DNA of 64,000 nt. Source: Sphingopyxis sp. Root154. GTDB taxonomy: Bacteria; Pseudomonadota; Alphaproteobacteria; Sphingomonadales; Sphingomonadaceae. How positions within the stretch are numbered: position 1 is the first letter of the stretch; each line of letters opens with the position of its first letter. Under the pieces are notes generated by a model. The model saw nothing but the letters and a program-made list of their open reading frames with translations. It made no database searches and had not been told where the DNA came from. The position numbers and the translations under genes were made by a program. This document shows positions 36,200 through 44,033 of this stretch, piece by piece. The stretch lies in assembly GCF_001427105.1 (NCBI RefSeq), contig NZ_LMGI01000001.1, positions 62,001 to 126,000 on the forward strand, read 5' to 3'.

Positions 36200-38796
36200 T
36201 GAACGCAGCCGTCCGCACCACCTGCGCCTATTGCGGCGTTGGCTGCGGTATCCGCGCGACGGTGACGGGCGAACGGGCGGTCGAAATCGCGGGCGATCCC
36301 GACCATCCTGCCAACAGGGGCAGGCTCTGCTCGAAGGGCACGCATCTGGGCGAAACCGTCGGGCTCGAAGGCCGCCTGCTCGCGCCCATGATCGGAAGGA
36401 AGCGCGCCAACTGGGGCAAGGCGCTCGACCTCGTCGCAAAGCGGTTCAAGGAAACCATCGCGCGCCACGGCCCGAACAGCGTCGCCTTCTACGTCTCGGG
36501 GCAATTGCTCACCGAGGATTATTATGTCGCCAACAAGCTGATGAAAGGCTTCATCGGCACCGCGAATATCGACACCAACTCGCGGCTCTGCATGTCGAGC
36601 GCAGTCTCGGGCCACACGCGCGCGTTCGGCGAAGATATCGTCCCCGCGACCTATAACGACCTCGATGCCGCCGACCTGATCATCCTCGTCGGATCGAACA
36701 CCGCCTGGTGCCATCCGATCGTCTATCAACGCATCCGCGCACGCTGCGAGGCCGGGGCAAAGCTTGTCGTCATCGACCCGCGTCGCACCGAGACTGCCGA
36801 AGAGGCCGATCTGCATCTCGCGATCCGCCCCGGCAGCGACGTCGCGTTGATGAACGGCCTGCTGCAATGGTGCCGCGAGGCGGGCGCGCTCGACGACGGC
36901 TATCTCGCCGCGCATGTCGCGGTGCCCGACAGCTTCTGGGATGAACTTGGAGAGGGGAATGACCTGTGGTCGGTGGCGCGCGCGTGCGACGTGCCCGTCG
37001 CCGACCTCAGGCGTTTCTATGAACTGTTCGCCGCAACCCCGCGCACGGTGACGATGTTCAGCCAGGGGATCAACCAGTCGACGTCGGGCACCGACCAAGT
37101 GAACGCGATAACCAACCTCCATCTCGCGACCGGACGCATCGGCAAGCCCGGAGCGGCGCCCTTCTCGATCACAGGCCAGCCCAACGCGATGGGCGGGCGC
37201 GAGGTCGGCGGGCTCGCCTCGACCCTCGCCGCGCATATGGATTTCGCGCCCGAGAACCGCGACCGCGTCCAGCGTTTCTGGGCCGCGCCGGCGATGGCGG
37301 AAAAGCCGGGCCTGAAGGCAGTCGACCTGTTCCGCGCGGTCGGCGAGGGGCGCATCAAGGCGCTGTGGGTGATGGCGACCAACCCCGCGGTGTCGATGCC
37401 CGACGCGGGCCGCGTGCGCGAAGCCCTCGCCGCCTGCCCATTCGTCGTCGTCAGCGACGTGATCGAAAAGACCGACACCGGCGCCTTCGCGCATGTCCGC
37501 CTGCCCGCCGCTGCGTGGGGCGAAAAGGATGGCACGGTCACCAACAGCGACCGCACGATCAGCCGCCAGCGCGCGCTGTTTCCGCTGCCCGGCGAGGCGA
37601 TGCCCGACTGGTGGATCGTCAAGGAGGTCGCGCGGCGCATGGGCTGGAAGACCGCCTTCACCTATGACCGTCCGGCCGACATCTGGCGCGAGCATTGCCG
37701 CCTGTCGACCTATGACAATGACGGCGCGCGCCTCTTCGCGCTCCCCGGCGCCGCACAGGGCGGCAATGCCGCCTATGATGACATCTTGCCCTTTCGCTGG
37801 GGCGGCGAGCACGTCTTTGCCGATGGCACCTATCCGACCGGCGACGGCCGCGCGCGGCTGGTATCCATCGCCCAAAAGCCCCTACCCGAACCGCTTACGA
37901 AATGGCCGTTGACGCTCAACACCGGCCGCTATCGCGATCAGTGGCATACGATGACGCGCACGGGCCTCGCGCCCAAGCTCGCGCGCCACCGCGAGGAGCC
38001 GCTGGTCGAGGTGCATCCCGATGACGCCGCGCGGCTCGGGCTTGCCGACGGCGGACTCGCGCGCGTCGAAACCCCGCAGGGCGATAGCGTCTATCGCACC
38101 GTCGTTTCGGAAGGCCAGCGCCCCGGCGAGCTGTTCGTCCCGATCCACTGGACCGACCGAACCTCGAGCGGCGGTCGCACCGGGCTCCTCCCGCGCCCGC
38201 TCGTCGACCCCGTGTCGGGGCAGCCGGGCTTCAAACGGACCCCCGCCGCGATCGCGCCGGTCGCGACGAAATGGCGGGGTTTCCTGTTGCTCGCGAACGA
38301 ACTCGACGAACGGCCCGCCTGCCTGTGGGCGACCCGCGTCGCGGTGCCGGCGGGGGTGCTCTGGGAACTCGCCGGCAACGGCGACCTCAAGCGCATCGAA
38401 GCGCTGCTCCCGCGCGGAGAACGGATCGAGGCGCACGACAGGGCGCGCGGGACACGCCGCGTCGCGGTCGTCTCCGGAGGGCGCCTCGCAGGCGCGCTGT
38501 TCGTTACGGAGAGCGGTGAATTGCCGCCGCGGGACTGGCTGATCGCACAACTCGGCGCCCCCGAAATCGCACCCACGCTGCTCGCCGGCCGGGCACCGGG
38601 CGTCCAGGCCGACCGCGGCCCGATCATTTGCGTCTGCTTCGATATCGGATTGAAGACGATCGCCGCGGCCATCCGCGACCAGCAACTCGCCGACGTCGCC
38701 GCAATCGGCGGTGCGATCAGCGCGGGAACCAACTGCGGATCGTGCCGCCCGGCGCTCGCCCGCATATTGGCAGAGGAGGCGAGCGATGCAACCTGA
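36199..38796 (+). CDS. nasA: Assimilatory nitrate reductase catalytic subunit
   Basis: The 865-residue cytosolic molybdoenzyme reduces nitrate to nitrite. I start at ATG 36199; the long upstream frame overprints nirD. N-terminal [4Fe-4S] ligands are TCAYCGVGCGIRA and a fourth Cys in NRGRLCSKGTHLG. Molybdopterin-binding segments include YVSGQLLTEDYYVANKLMKG, TNSRLCMSSAVSGHTRAFGE, MFSQGINQSTSGTDQVNAI and the C-terminal TLNTGRYRDQWHTMTRTG. A C-terminal BFD-like [2Fe-2S] domain is present (IICVCFDIGLKTIAAAIRDQ and GTNCGSCRPALARIL), as in Klebsiella NasA. No separate NADH-dependent NasB/NasC subunit is present in the operon. Confidence 0.95.
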   Translation: MNAAVRTTCAYCGVGCGIRATVTGERAVEIAGDPDHPANRGRLCSKGTHLGETVGLEGRLLAPMIGRKRANWGKALDLVAKRFKETIARHGPNSVAFYVSGQLLTEDYYVANKLMKGFIGTANIDTNSRLCMSSAVSGHTRAFGEDIVPATYNDLDAADLIILVGSNTAWCHPIVYQRIRARCEAGAKLVVIDPRRTETAEEADLHLAIRPGSDVALMNGLLQWCREAGALDDGYLAAHVAVPDSFWDELGEGNDLWSVARACDVPVADLRRFYELFAATPRTVTMFSQGINQSTSGTDQVNAITNLHLATGRIGKPGAAPFSITGQPNAMGGREVGGLASTLAAHMDFAPENRDRVQRFWAAPAMAEKPGLKAVDLFRAVGEGRIKALWVMATNPAVSMPDAGRVREALAACPFVVVSDVIEKTDTGAFAHVRLPAAAWGEKDGTVTNSDRTISRQRALFPLPGEAMPDWWIVKEVARRMGWKTAFTYDRPADIWREHCRLSTYDNDGARLFALPGAAQGGNAAYDDILPFRWGGEHVFADGTYPTGDGRARLVSIAQKPLPEPLTKWPLTLNTGRYRDQWHTMTRTGLAPKLARHREEPLVEVHPDDAARLGLADGGLARVETPQGDSVYRTVVSEGQRPGELFVPIHWTDRTSSGGRTGLLPRPLVDPVSGQPGFKRTPAAIAPVATKWRGFLLLANELDERPACLWATRVAVPAGVLWELAGNGDLKRIEALLPRGERIEAHDRARGTRRVAVVSGGRLAGALFVTESGELPPRDWLIAQLGAPEIAPTLLAGRAPGVQADRGPIICVCFDIGLKTIAAAIRDQQLADVAAIGGAISAGTNCGSCRPALARILAEEASDAT

Positions 38797-39565
38797 CGAT
38801 TTTCCGCCAGGCACCGTCTGGCTCGTGGGTGCCGGGCCCGGCGATCCCGAGCTTTTGACGCACAAGGCGATCCGGCTCATCGAACACGCCGACATCATAT
38901 TCCATGACGCCCTCGTCGGCCCTGCAATTCTCGATCTCATCCCGGCGGGGGTCGAACGCGTCAGCGTCGGCAAGCGTTCGGGTCGCCATTCGAGGAATCA
39001 GCAGGAGATAGACGCTCTGCTGGTGGCCGCCGCCGCGGCAGGCAAGCGCGTCGTTCGACTGAAAGGCGGCGATCCTTCGGTATTCGGCCGTTCGACCGAG
39101 GAAATCGCCGCCTTGCACATGGCCGGCTATCCGGTTTTCGTCTGCCCCGGCATTACCGCGGCGAGCGCCGTCGCAGCGTCGGCCAAAATATCACTCTCGC
39201 TCCGCGACGTCGCGCGCGACGTCCGCTTTGTCACCGCACACAGCCGCCGCGGCGCGGCGCTCGATCTCGACTGGCACTCGCTCGCCCGCTGTGGATCGAC
39301 CCTTGCCTTCTATATGGGGCGCGACGCGGGGCCTGAAATCGCCCGCGGTCTCATCGGCGCAGGCATGCCGGTGGATATGCCTGTCATGATCGCCTGCAAC
39401 GTCAGCCGCGCCGACGAACAGCGGCTCATGACGCGCCTCGACCTGCTCGGCCTTGCTACGCGCGCGCTGGCGAACGACGCGCCGACGCTTATCCTAATCG
39501 GTGCTGCGGTTATGCCTGCCATGTCGGCAAAGATTCTTGCGACTGAGGCGGACAGAACGATATAG
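38786..39565 (+). CDS. cobA: Uroporphyrinogen-III C-methyltransferase
   Basis: The 259-residue enzyme methylates uroporphyrinogen III to precorrin-2, the first step to siroheme for NirB. Signature motifs are VWLVGAGPGDPELLTHKAIR, DIIFHDALVG, VVRLKGGDPSVFGRSTEE, and VCPGITAASAVAASAKISLS. No oxidase/ferrochelatase (CysG-type N-terminal) domain is fused, so those steps must be encoded elsewhere. ATG 38786, with AGGAGGC upstream, overlaps the nasA end by 11 bases. It is the last gene of the nitrate operon and the last clearly core gene before the accessory patch. Confidence 0.95.
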   Translation: MQPDDFPPGTVWLVGAGPGDPELLTHKAIRLIEHADIIFHDALVGPAILDLIPAGVERVSVGKRSGRHSRNQQEIDALLVAAAAAGKRVVRLKGGDPSVFGRSTEEIAALHMAGYPVFVCPGITAASAVAASAKISLSLRDVARDVRFVTAHSRRGAALDLDWHSLARCGSTLAFYMGRDAGPEIARGLIGAGMPVDMPVMIACNVSRADEQRLMTRLDLLGLATRALANDAPTLILIGAAVMPAMSAKILATEADRTI

Positions 39566-39616
39566 CATCGATGTCGACATCGTGCTCGCAACCAAAACGA
39601 ACAAACCCAACTTTTT

Positions 39617-39994
39617 ATGGCGTGGTCGCTTAAAGAGGCCGCAGCCAAGCGACGCGTGCTTACTGCAGCAACCGCAATACTCGATGACGCTGGCAATCCT
39701 GTAACCGGGCGCGGCGGGAAACCTCTCACCCAATCCAATGATTTGGGCCGTGTCATCGTCTACCTACGCGATCACGTCGGCCGGAATATGCTTGGCCTGC
39801 ACGCCGGTGCACCCGAAAACTTCCTCGACCAAATTTTGTTGGCCTATCGCTGTCGCAACAAGATTGCACACGAAGGTGGTATTAGCGTTCCTGGCGCGCC
39901 CTCAATTGCAGGCTGTTCGGGGCAATTCGCATTCAGGGTGAAAGATTGGGCGGCTGAAGTTGTGCGACACGAGTCCAATTTAGCAGCGCGGTAG
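39617..39994 (+). CDS. Orphan HEPN-like protein
   Basis: The 125-residue product does not match a family I can name. A central helix pair ends in LAYRCRNKIAHEGG; RNKIAH fits the R-x4-H (RNxxxH) signature of HEPN ribonuclease-like domains. The C-terminal helix is RVKDWAAEVVRHES. HEPN proteins act in abortive infection and toxin-antitoxin systems, yet no MNT antitoxin or other partner gene lies beside it. There is no Shine-Dalgarno before the ATG and the upstream sequence is AT-rich, so this could be the tail of a larger lost gene. It opens the accessory patch downstream of cobA. Confidence 0.5.
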   Translation: MAWSLKEAAAKRRVLTAATAILDDAGNPVTGRGGKPLTQSNDLGRVIVYLRDHVGRNMLGLHAGAPENFLDQILLAYRCRNKIAHEGGISVPGAPSIAGCSGQFAFRVKDWAAEVVRHESNLAAR

Positions 39995-40336
39995 ACACTT
40001 CGCGACGTGAAGCGGTGAGATTGGGGCGGAAAATCAGACTTCTACTGACGAATGTGCCGAAATCGGTGGCTGATGTCGTTTTCGCGGTTCCACAGCGCAT
40101 ATGGATCTCAAATCCCCTAGGTAGGACCCGCAGATTTTTCCGCAGTTTTCCGCCGTTTCTTGCGAATAAGCATGATTTCTTGCGACCCTCGTCGCAACGG
40201 TGCTGTTGCCTGCGAGATTCCTTTCCGGCCCCCTGCATTCCTTAAATGCGAAACGGCTGTTTCACGTCACCTCGCGGCGTCATCAAATCCTCATTGCCGG
40301 GCAGAGTAGACCTGTTCTCGCCGCCTCCTTGCAGGT
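39995..40336. other. Gene-free stretch in the accessory patch
   Basis: Only short, low-complexity frames occur here on both strands. Imperfect repeats of CCGCAG-T-rich and CCGCCG-T-rich units lie at about 40127-40165. I see no gene, RNA or terminator. Confidence 0.5.
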
Positions 40337-40348
40337 ATGCTTCCCGCT

Positions 40349-40678
40349 ATGACGGCATGGATCGATTATCTGATCAACAGCGATGATCCGGCGGACAAAG
40401 TCTTACTTAACGAACACCGCGCTCGCTCATGGGCGTACGCTCAGACGATGCAGTGGGTCGTGGCGCGCGACGGGCCCGAGGCCGATGCGTTCGAGAGGCT
40501 CCGGCAAGAGAACGATCTGGTCAACGAGCTACAGGACCGTATCCACGCCCGCGGATTCGAATTGATGGAAAGCGGCGTACCACCTGCGTCAGTGGAACAA
40601 ATTGCAGCTTGGAACGCGACCTGGGTGCCTCTGGTGTCGAACTTGCAAGATGACGAGACCTCTCCACACTGGGCATGA
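40349..40678 (+). CDS. Hypothetical small acidic protein
   Basis: I do not recognise this 109-residue product. It is acidic and helical, with MTAWIDYLINSDDPADKVLL, a charged middle (FERLRQENDLVNELQDRIHA) and a Trp-containing tail. An in-frame ATG at 40337 adds four residues. Coding bias is weaker than in the core genes. A hairpin followed by a T-rich stretch lies about 110 bases downstream. It may be real or a chance frame. Confidence 0.4.
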   Translation: MTAWIDYLINSDDPADKVLLNEHRARSWAYAQTMQWVVARDGPEADAFERLRQENDLVNELQDRIHARGFELMESGVPPASVEQIAAWNATWVPLVSNLQDDETSPHWA

Positions 40679-40785
40679 TCAGCGCCAGTGGGATGGCCGA
40701 TATCTCATAGTGGTCGAGTGCGAACTACCGGGTGGCGACACTCCCCCCACCGAGGGACGCCAAGGGGGCTGCATGAAAATGCCGG

Positions 40786-40817
40786 AAAGGCCGTGCTCCA
40801 CTGGCGCGGCCTTTCTT
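40786..40817 (+). terminator. Terminator-like hairpin
   Basis: AAAGGCCG (40786-40793) pairs perfectly with CGGCCTTT (40807-40814), followed by CTT; the strand complement also carries a T-run from the AAA arm. It lies between the hypothetical gene on the left and the frameshifted TonB-domain gene on the right and could serve either. Confidence 0.5.
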
Positions 40818-40861
40818 GCATCGCAACCTCTCTAGGTCGTGCCGGACCGCAAGGGCCGATT

Positions 40862-41237
40862 TAGCGCTTCGGCAGGCGCCAGTTCACCTTGTTCCGATAA
40901 GTGCCGCCCACCGCCTCGCCTTGAGCATTTTGCCGGGGCCGAACCGGGCTCGGGCTTGGACAAGTTGGCATGTCATCGCGTCGAGATCGTCGTGGCCGCT
41001 CGACGAAACAATCTCGCACCCGACGGGCCATCCGTCTGCACCGTACCGCACCTTAAACTCGACGCTGCCTTCGCGCTTCTCTCTTCGCGCGCTAATCGGA
41101 TAATCCCCCATCGTTACCCAAGTAACAGGATGGGTTTTCACCGAACCAGGACGCTCAAGGCTCCTGCGAGGAATGGGGGTTGGCGCCGACGCGGGTGCCG
41201 CAAGCGCGAAGATCATTGCGGTCAGAATCATTGTCAT
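40862..41237 (-). pseudogene. TonB C-terminal domain protein with a late frameshift
   Basis: The intact-looking part starts at ATG 41237 with signal peptide MTMILTAMIFALAAPASA. A TonB C-terminal domain follows: YPISARREKREGSVEFKVRY, VGCEIVSSSGHDDLDAMTC and RARFGP. After that point the frame turns to GKMLKARRWAALIGTR and stops at 40884. Changing frame by one base near 40935-40940 restores QNAQGEAVGGTYRNKVNWRL and a stop at 40862-40864, exactly the usual end of this family. So one base has been lost near there, either in the organism or in the read. The domain is the periplasmic, transporter-contacting part of TonB-like proteins; there is no membrane anchor or proline spacer. Confidence 0.75.
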
Positions 41238-41472
41238 CCCCTATCTCAGCGCTGGTGCTTCCAGTGCCGCTGTCTTCCGCTTGAACCACGGATCGGTCGC
41301 GAATGGTAACAAGCGACCAAATTCCGACGCCTAAAAATTACACCAATCTACACAGCGACTGCCACCCGTCAGCGCTTCTCGGTCGGGATTGCGCCACGAC
41401 GATATCGGTCCGCACTGTTCCAATTTGGGACGGTTCCGAAAAACGTGGCCGTTAGATGGCTGGCATTAGAAA

Positions 41473-41487
41473 ATTAACCGCGTTAAT
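41473..41487. promoter_or_regulatory. Candidate operator palindrome upstream of the PEP-CTERM gene
   Basis: ATTAAC and GTTAAT form a perfect 6-bp dyad around CGC, about 40 bases before the ATG at 41528, in a locally AT-rich segment with a further AATTAAC repeat just downstream. No regulator can be named. Confidence 0.3.
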
Positions 41488-41527
41488 TAAAAATTAACAG
41501 CAAACGATTCGCATTGGGGACAGGGTA

Positions 41528-42208
41528 ATGAAAATAAAAATGCTTGCATCGGCGATCGCGCCACTTGCTATTTTAGCCTCGGATCCCGCAGCGGCAGCTG
41601 CGTTCGTGAATGGAAGCTTTGAAAGCAGCACCTGCGGTGCCGGTGCTGGGGGCTTTGCAACGGTCTCAGCGGGCAACAACTGCATTACAGGTTGGACTGT
41701 GGCTTCTGGCTCAGTCGATTACATCAATGGCTACTGGCAAGCCAAGGATGGTGTGGCGAGCATCGATCTCGCTGGTAACAACCCAGGGACTATCTCACAG
41801 ACCTTCGATACCGTCGCCGGACAGCTCTATTCAGTTGACTATTGGCTTTCCGGAAACCCGGATGGCGGTGATCTGGCCAAATTTGGTGTAGTCTCGGCAA
41901 TCAATGGCTCCTTAATCGGCTCGGCGACCTTTTTAGGTATTAAGGGTAGCAGCCGTGATGACATGAACTACCTGCCTTGGAACTTCACTTTCACGGCCAC
42001 TGGCCCAACGACTACGTTAAGCTTCGCTTCCAACCCTAGCGCAGGCAACTTCTATGGTGCTGCACTTGACTCGGTTTCGGTGAGCGCTGCCGTTCCGGAA
42101 CCCGCAACTTGGGCCCTGATGCTCGTTGGCTTTGGCGCTATCGGCTTCGGGATGCGTCGTCGCCGTGGTGAGAAGATGGGACAGACGCCGGTGCGCTTTG
42201 CGGTCTGA
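41528..42208 (+). CDS. PEPxxWA-CTERM sorting-domain exported protein
   Basis: The 226-residue protein has a signal peptide (MKIKMLASAIAPLAILASDP, then AAAAA). A beta-sandwich ectodomain resembles the choice-of-anchor C/DUF642 group: FVNGSFESSTCG, NCITGWTVASGSVDYINGYW, and VDYWLSGNPDGGDLAKFGVV. The C-terminal sorting signal is complete: VPEPATWALMLVGFGAIGFG followed by MRRRR. PEP-CTERM signals are processed by an exosortase at the membrane; none is encoded in this window. Such proteins are often linked to exopolysaccharide or biofilm matrices. Codon use is less GC-biased than in surrounding core genes. Confidence 0.88.
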   Translation: MKIKMLASAIAPLAILASDPAAAAAFVNGSFESSTCGAGAGGFATVSAGNNCITGWTVASGSVDYINGYWQAKDGVASIDLAGNNPGTISQTFDTVAGQLYSVDYWLSGNPDGGDLAKFGVVSAINGSLIGSATFLGIKGSSRDDMNYLPWNFTFTATGPTTTLSFASNPSAGNFYGAALDSVSVSAAVPEPATWALMLVGFGAIGFGMRRRRGEKMGQTPVRFAV

Positions 42209-42711
42209 TCTCTCAGAATAAATATGAATTGCAGCGCCGCTGGTCTTAAAGACTGGCGGCGTTTTGCTGTCAAACACATCTTCCGCAATCCACCCATTCC
42301 GGTCATAAGCACGGGCAAAGTAGGCCCCGCCGAAGCGGGGCAGTTTTGAGCGGGTTCCAAGAGGCCCCGCCGCCTTGACTGCCAAGAGAACATACTGAGC
42401 GGCGGGTCATGTAGAAACGCTCATAATGCGCGCATGTTCCCGACCCGCTGCACTCTGAGGCTTCTCGTAGGCCGCACGGCAAATGTGCTGTATAAATCCG
42501 CGCAGCCGTGCCCTTTCCCCGCGAATGGCATGGTCAGGGCGGCGCAAATGGTTGGTCCCGCAAGCGCCGCCTGTCTTGACGCCGCTCCTATATTTCATAA
42601 AAATCGCCCACGGAAGCCAGCTTCATGCTGGCCGAAGGGGCTCCTCTTGTGTAGCCATAACGAGAGGGCGGAAGGGCTTCACCTCCGGTGGGTCCTTTTA
42701 AGCATCGCCAG
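42209..42711. other. Mostly gene-free stretch with two hairpins
   Basis: Besides the terminator at 42235-42265, a second hairpin GCCCCGC-CGAA-GCGGGGC (42324-42341) is followed by AGTTTT on the plus strand and has a TTCG loop on the minus strand. The remaining sequence has only short frames without recognisable protein content. It adjoins the broken phage gene and is probably eroded mobile DNA. Confidence 0.5.
42235..42265 (+). terminator. Intrinsic terminator of the PEP-CTERM gene
   Basis: CGCCGCTGGTC (42235-42245) pairs with GACTGGCGGCG (42251-42261), eleven pairs with two G-T wobbles, a five-base TTAAA loop and then TTTT. It lies 27 bases after the stop codon. Confidence 0.85.
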
Positions 42712-43417
42712 TCAACGGCGTGCTAATTGCTGCTCGATCAGCGCCGGCAGCGATGCCTCAGCCTCCCGCATTATCGCTGGCACATCAACGCGGGCTCGTC
42801 TTGACGTGCGGCGGATACCGACGAAAGCGACGATCGTTTCCGTCGCAACCTGACCCTTCCGCAGCCTGCTATCCTTCTGCAGCGATTTGGCCGACCGCGA
42901 CTTACCCGACCCGTTCAGGTTCGCACCCTGGACCACGAGCAGAGCCTGACCGCCCGGAGAAAGCACGAAGACTGGCGGCCCGATCTTGGTTGCCAACCCC
43001 AGCCGCGAATAATTCTCAGGCGGGATGCTCCGCTTGCCGACCCGAGCGGGAATGTCATCTGTCGGAATCCAAAGCCAGCGACCACGGCGAGGCGAGATCT
43101 CAGCGCCGGCTGTATAAGCCTCGATCGCCCCGTGCGGTCCGACTTGCTACGGACGTGCACCCAGCCCGACGCCGACCACCCGGGCCTCGAACTGCGCACC
43201 GCATCACGCTTGCCCCCGGTCACCGCCATTTCCGATGGCATTGTTCAGGCGGCCCAGCCCGGCGCCGCGCATGGCCTGTATCTTAAACCTAGCCCGCCCC
43301 GCCGCAATCTGTGTCGCGTTGAGCGATGCCGCCTTGCAGCCGCGCCTTGGTCTCGCGCTCGAAATTGTCGAATGCGGACCGCGGCGGCATGCGAAGCTCG
43401 ACCTTAATCCGGCTCAC
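42712..43417 (-). pseudogene. DUF6441 phage protein, broken by several frameshifts
   Basis: The original start is probably GTG 43417 (VSRIKVELRMPPRSAFDNFE), with AGGAAG upstream. The frame runs through ETKARLQGGIA, then shifts near 43315. The next frame reads ATQIAAGRARFKIQAMRGAG and LGRLNNAIGNGGDRGQ, then is lost near 43205. A third frame resumes from about 43130: GAIEAYTAGAEISPRRGRWL, WIPTDDIPARVGK, GPPVFVLSPGGQALLVV and IMREAEASLPALIEQQLARR, ending at 42712. RGRWLWIPTDDIP and FVLSPGGQALLV fit the DUF6441 family of phage structural-region proteins. At least two frameshifts make it a pseudogene and a marker of a decayed prophage. Confidence 0.8.
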
Positions 43418-43472
43418 ATGAACTTCCTCAAGAGGTACCACGCGCCTGGAGCGCATCCCCTTCTGGCCCGCG

Positions 43473-43589
43473 ATGATGACACGCAAGATGGCCGCCGACT
43501 ATTGCTCGCTGAGCGAAGTACAGTTCGAGAAAAGCCAAGGCTGCCTCCTTCGGCCTCCCCATGATTTGATCGAAGAGACAAGACGATGA
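43473..43589 (+). pseudogene. AlpA-like phage DNA-binding stub
   Basis: The frame reads MMTRKMAADYCSLSEVQFEK and then loses similarity, ending after 38 residues. In the same frame upstream it also reads LERIPFWPA, again as in small phage AlpA/excisionase-like proteins with a helix-turn-helix of the TxxxAAxYxxxSxxxF type. The expected wing and C-terminus are missing, so it is probably a truncated remnant. Its stop overlaps the ATG of the next HTH gene by 4 bases. The family call rests on a short match. Confidence 0.45.
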
Positions 43590-43804
43590 CTCCAGCCCAA
43601 TCGAAAATGGCCCGCGTAGGGCTCAAATGGACGACCGACGATCTTGCGCGCAACGCCCGCGTCGACCGCATGACCGTCGCCCGCTTCGAGCGCGGCGATA
43701 CCGTTGTGGAAACGTCAGTCACGAAGATGCGCGATGTGCTCACCACCGCCGGCGGCCACTTCACACAAAAAGCAGGCAAGGTCGGAGTAGCGGTGCCGGA
43801 ATGA
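43586..43804 (+). CDS. Small XRE-like helix-turn-helix protein
   Basis: The 72-residue protein is a single HTH domain: MARVGLKWTTDDLARNARVD, RMTVARFERGDTVVETSVTK, ending in GHFTQKAGKVGVAVPE. The Q/R-rich recognition helix region TVARFERG fits XRE/Cro-like phage repressors or accessory regulators found with integrative elements. It is intact and overlaps the preceding AlpA-like stub, suggesting an old two-gene phage control module. It lies 109 bases from tRNA-Arg. Confidence 0.65.
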   Translation: MTPAQSKMARVGLKWTTDDLARNARVDRMTVARFERGDTVVETSVTKMRDVLTTAGGHFTQKAGKVGVAVPE

Positions 43805-43817
43805 CTGGCGAGGATCC

Positions 43818-43839
43818 CGTGCATGTAGCGTGCATGTAG
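43818..43839. repeat. 11-base perfect tandem duplication near tRNA-Arg
   Basis: CGTGCATGTAG occurs twice directly in tandem. It sits between the small HTH gene and the 3' end of tRNA-Arg. Short direct repeats next to a tRNA attachment site can be arm-type integrase binding sites, but no integrase gene is present. Confidence 0.6.
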
Positions 43840-43912
43840 GGCATCCGATCCAGACGCCAAAACTCCCCTCCGAGAAATCCGAGTGAAATTATGTCACAAT
43901 TTCAGGAAGTTA

Positions 43913-43989
43913 TGGCGCACCCGGAACGATTCGAACGTCCGACCCTCAGATTCGTAGTCTGATGCTCTATCCAGCTGAGCTACGGGTGC
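43913..43989 (-). tRNA. tRNA-Arg(ACG)
   Basis: The 77-base gene has acceptor GCACCCG/CGGGTGC, D-arm GCTC/GAGC, anticodon loop CTACGAA (anticodon ACG) and T-loop TTCGAAT, with encoded CCA. Its 3' end faces the accessory patch at 39.6-43.9 kb, the orientation expected if that patch was inserted at this tRNA. Confidence 0.97.
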
Positions 43990-44033
43990 GTGGAGAGGCG
44001 CCTTTAAGACCCGTCGCGCGGGGGCGCAACCCC

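Noticed and set aside
35839-37875. 678-residue open frame on the minus strand opposite nirD and nasA
   Set aside because: It is antisense to well-identified nirD and nasA; the third-position GC bias keeps the opposite frame open. It has no recognisable domains.
40015-40245. 76-residue plus frame and the opposing 101-residue frame at 39933-40238
   Set aside because: Neither has a ribosome binding site, coding bias or recognisable motif, and they contradict each other.
39566-43912. Duplicate tRNA-Arg 3' end as an attachment site
   Set aside because: The only similar sequence found by eye was an 8-base match (ACGATTCG) near 41505, which is no better than chance.
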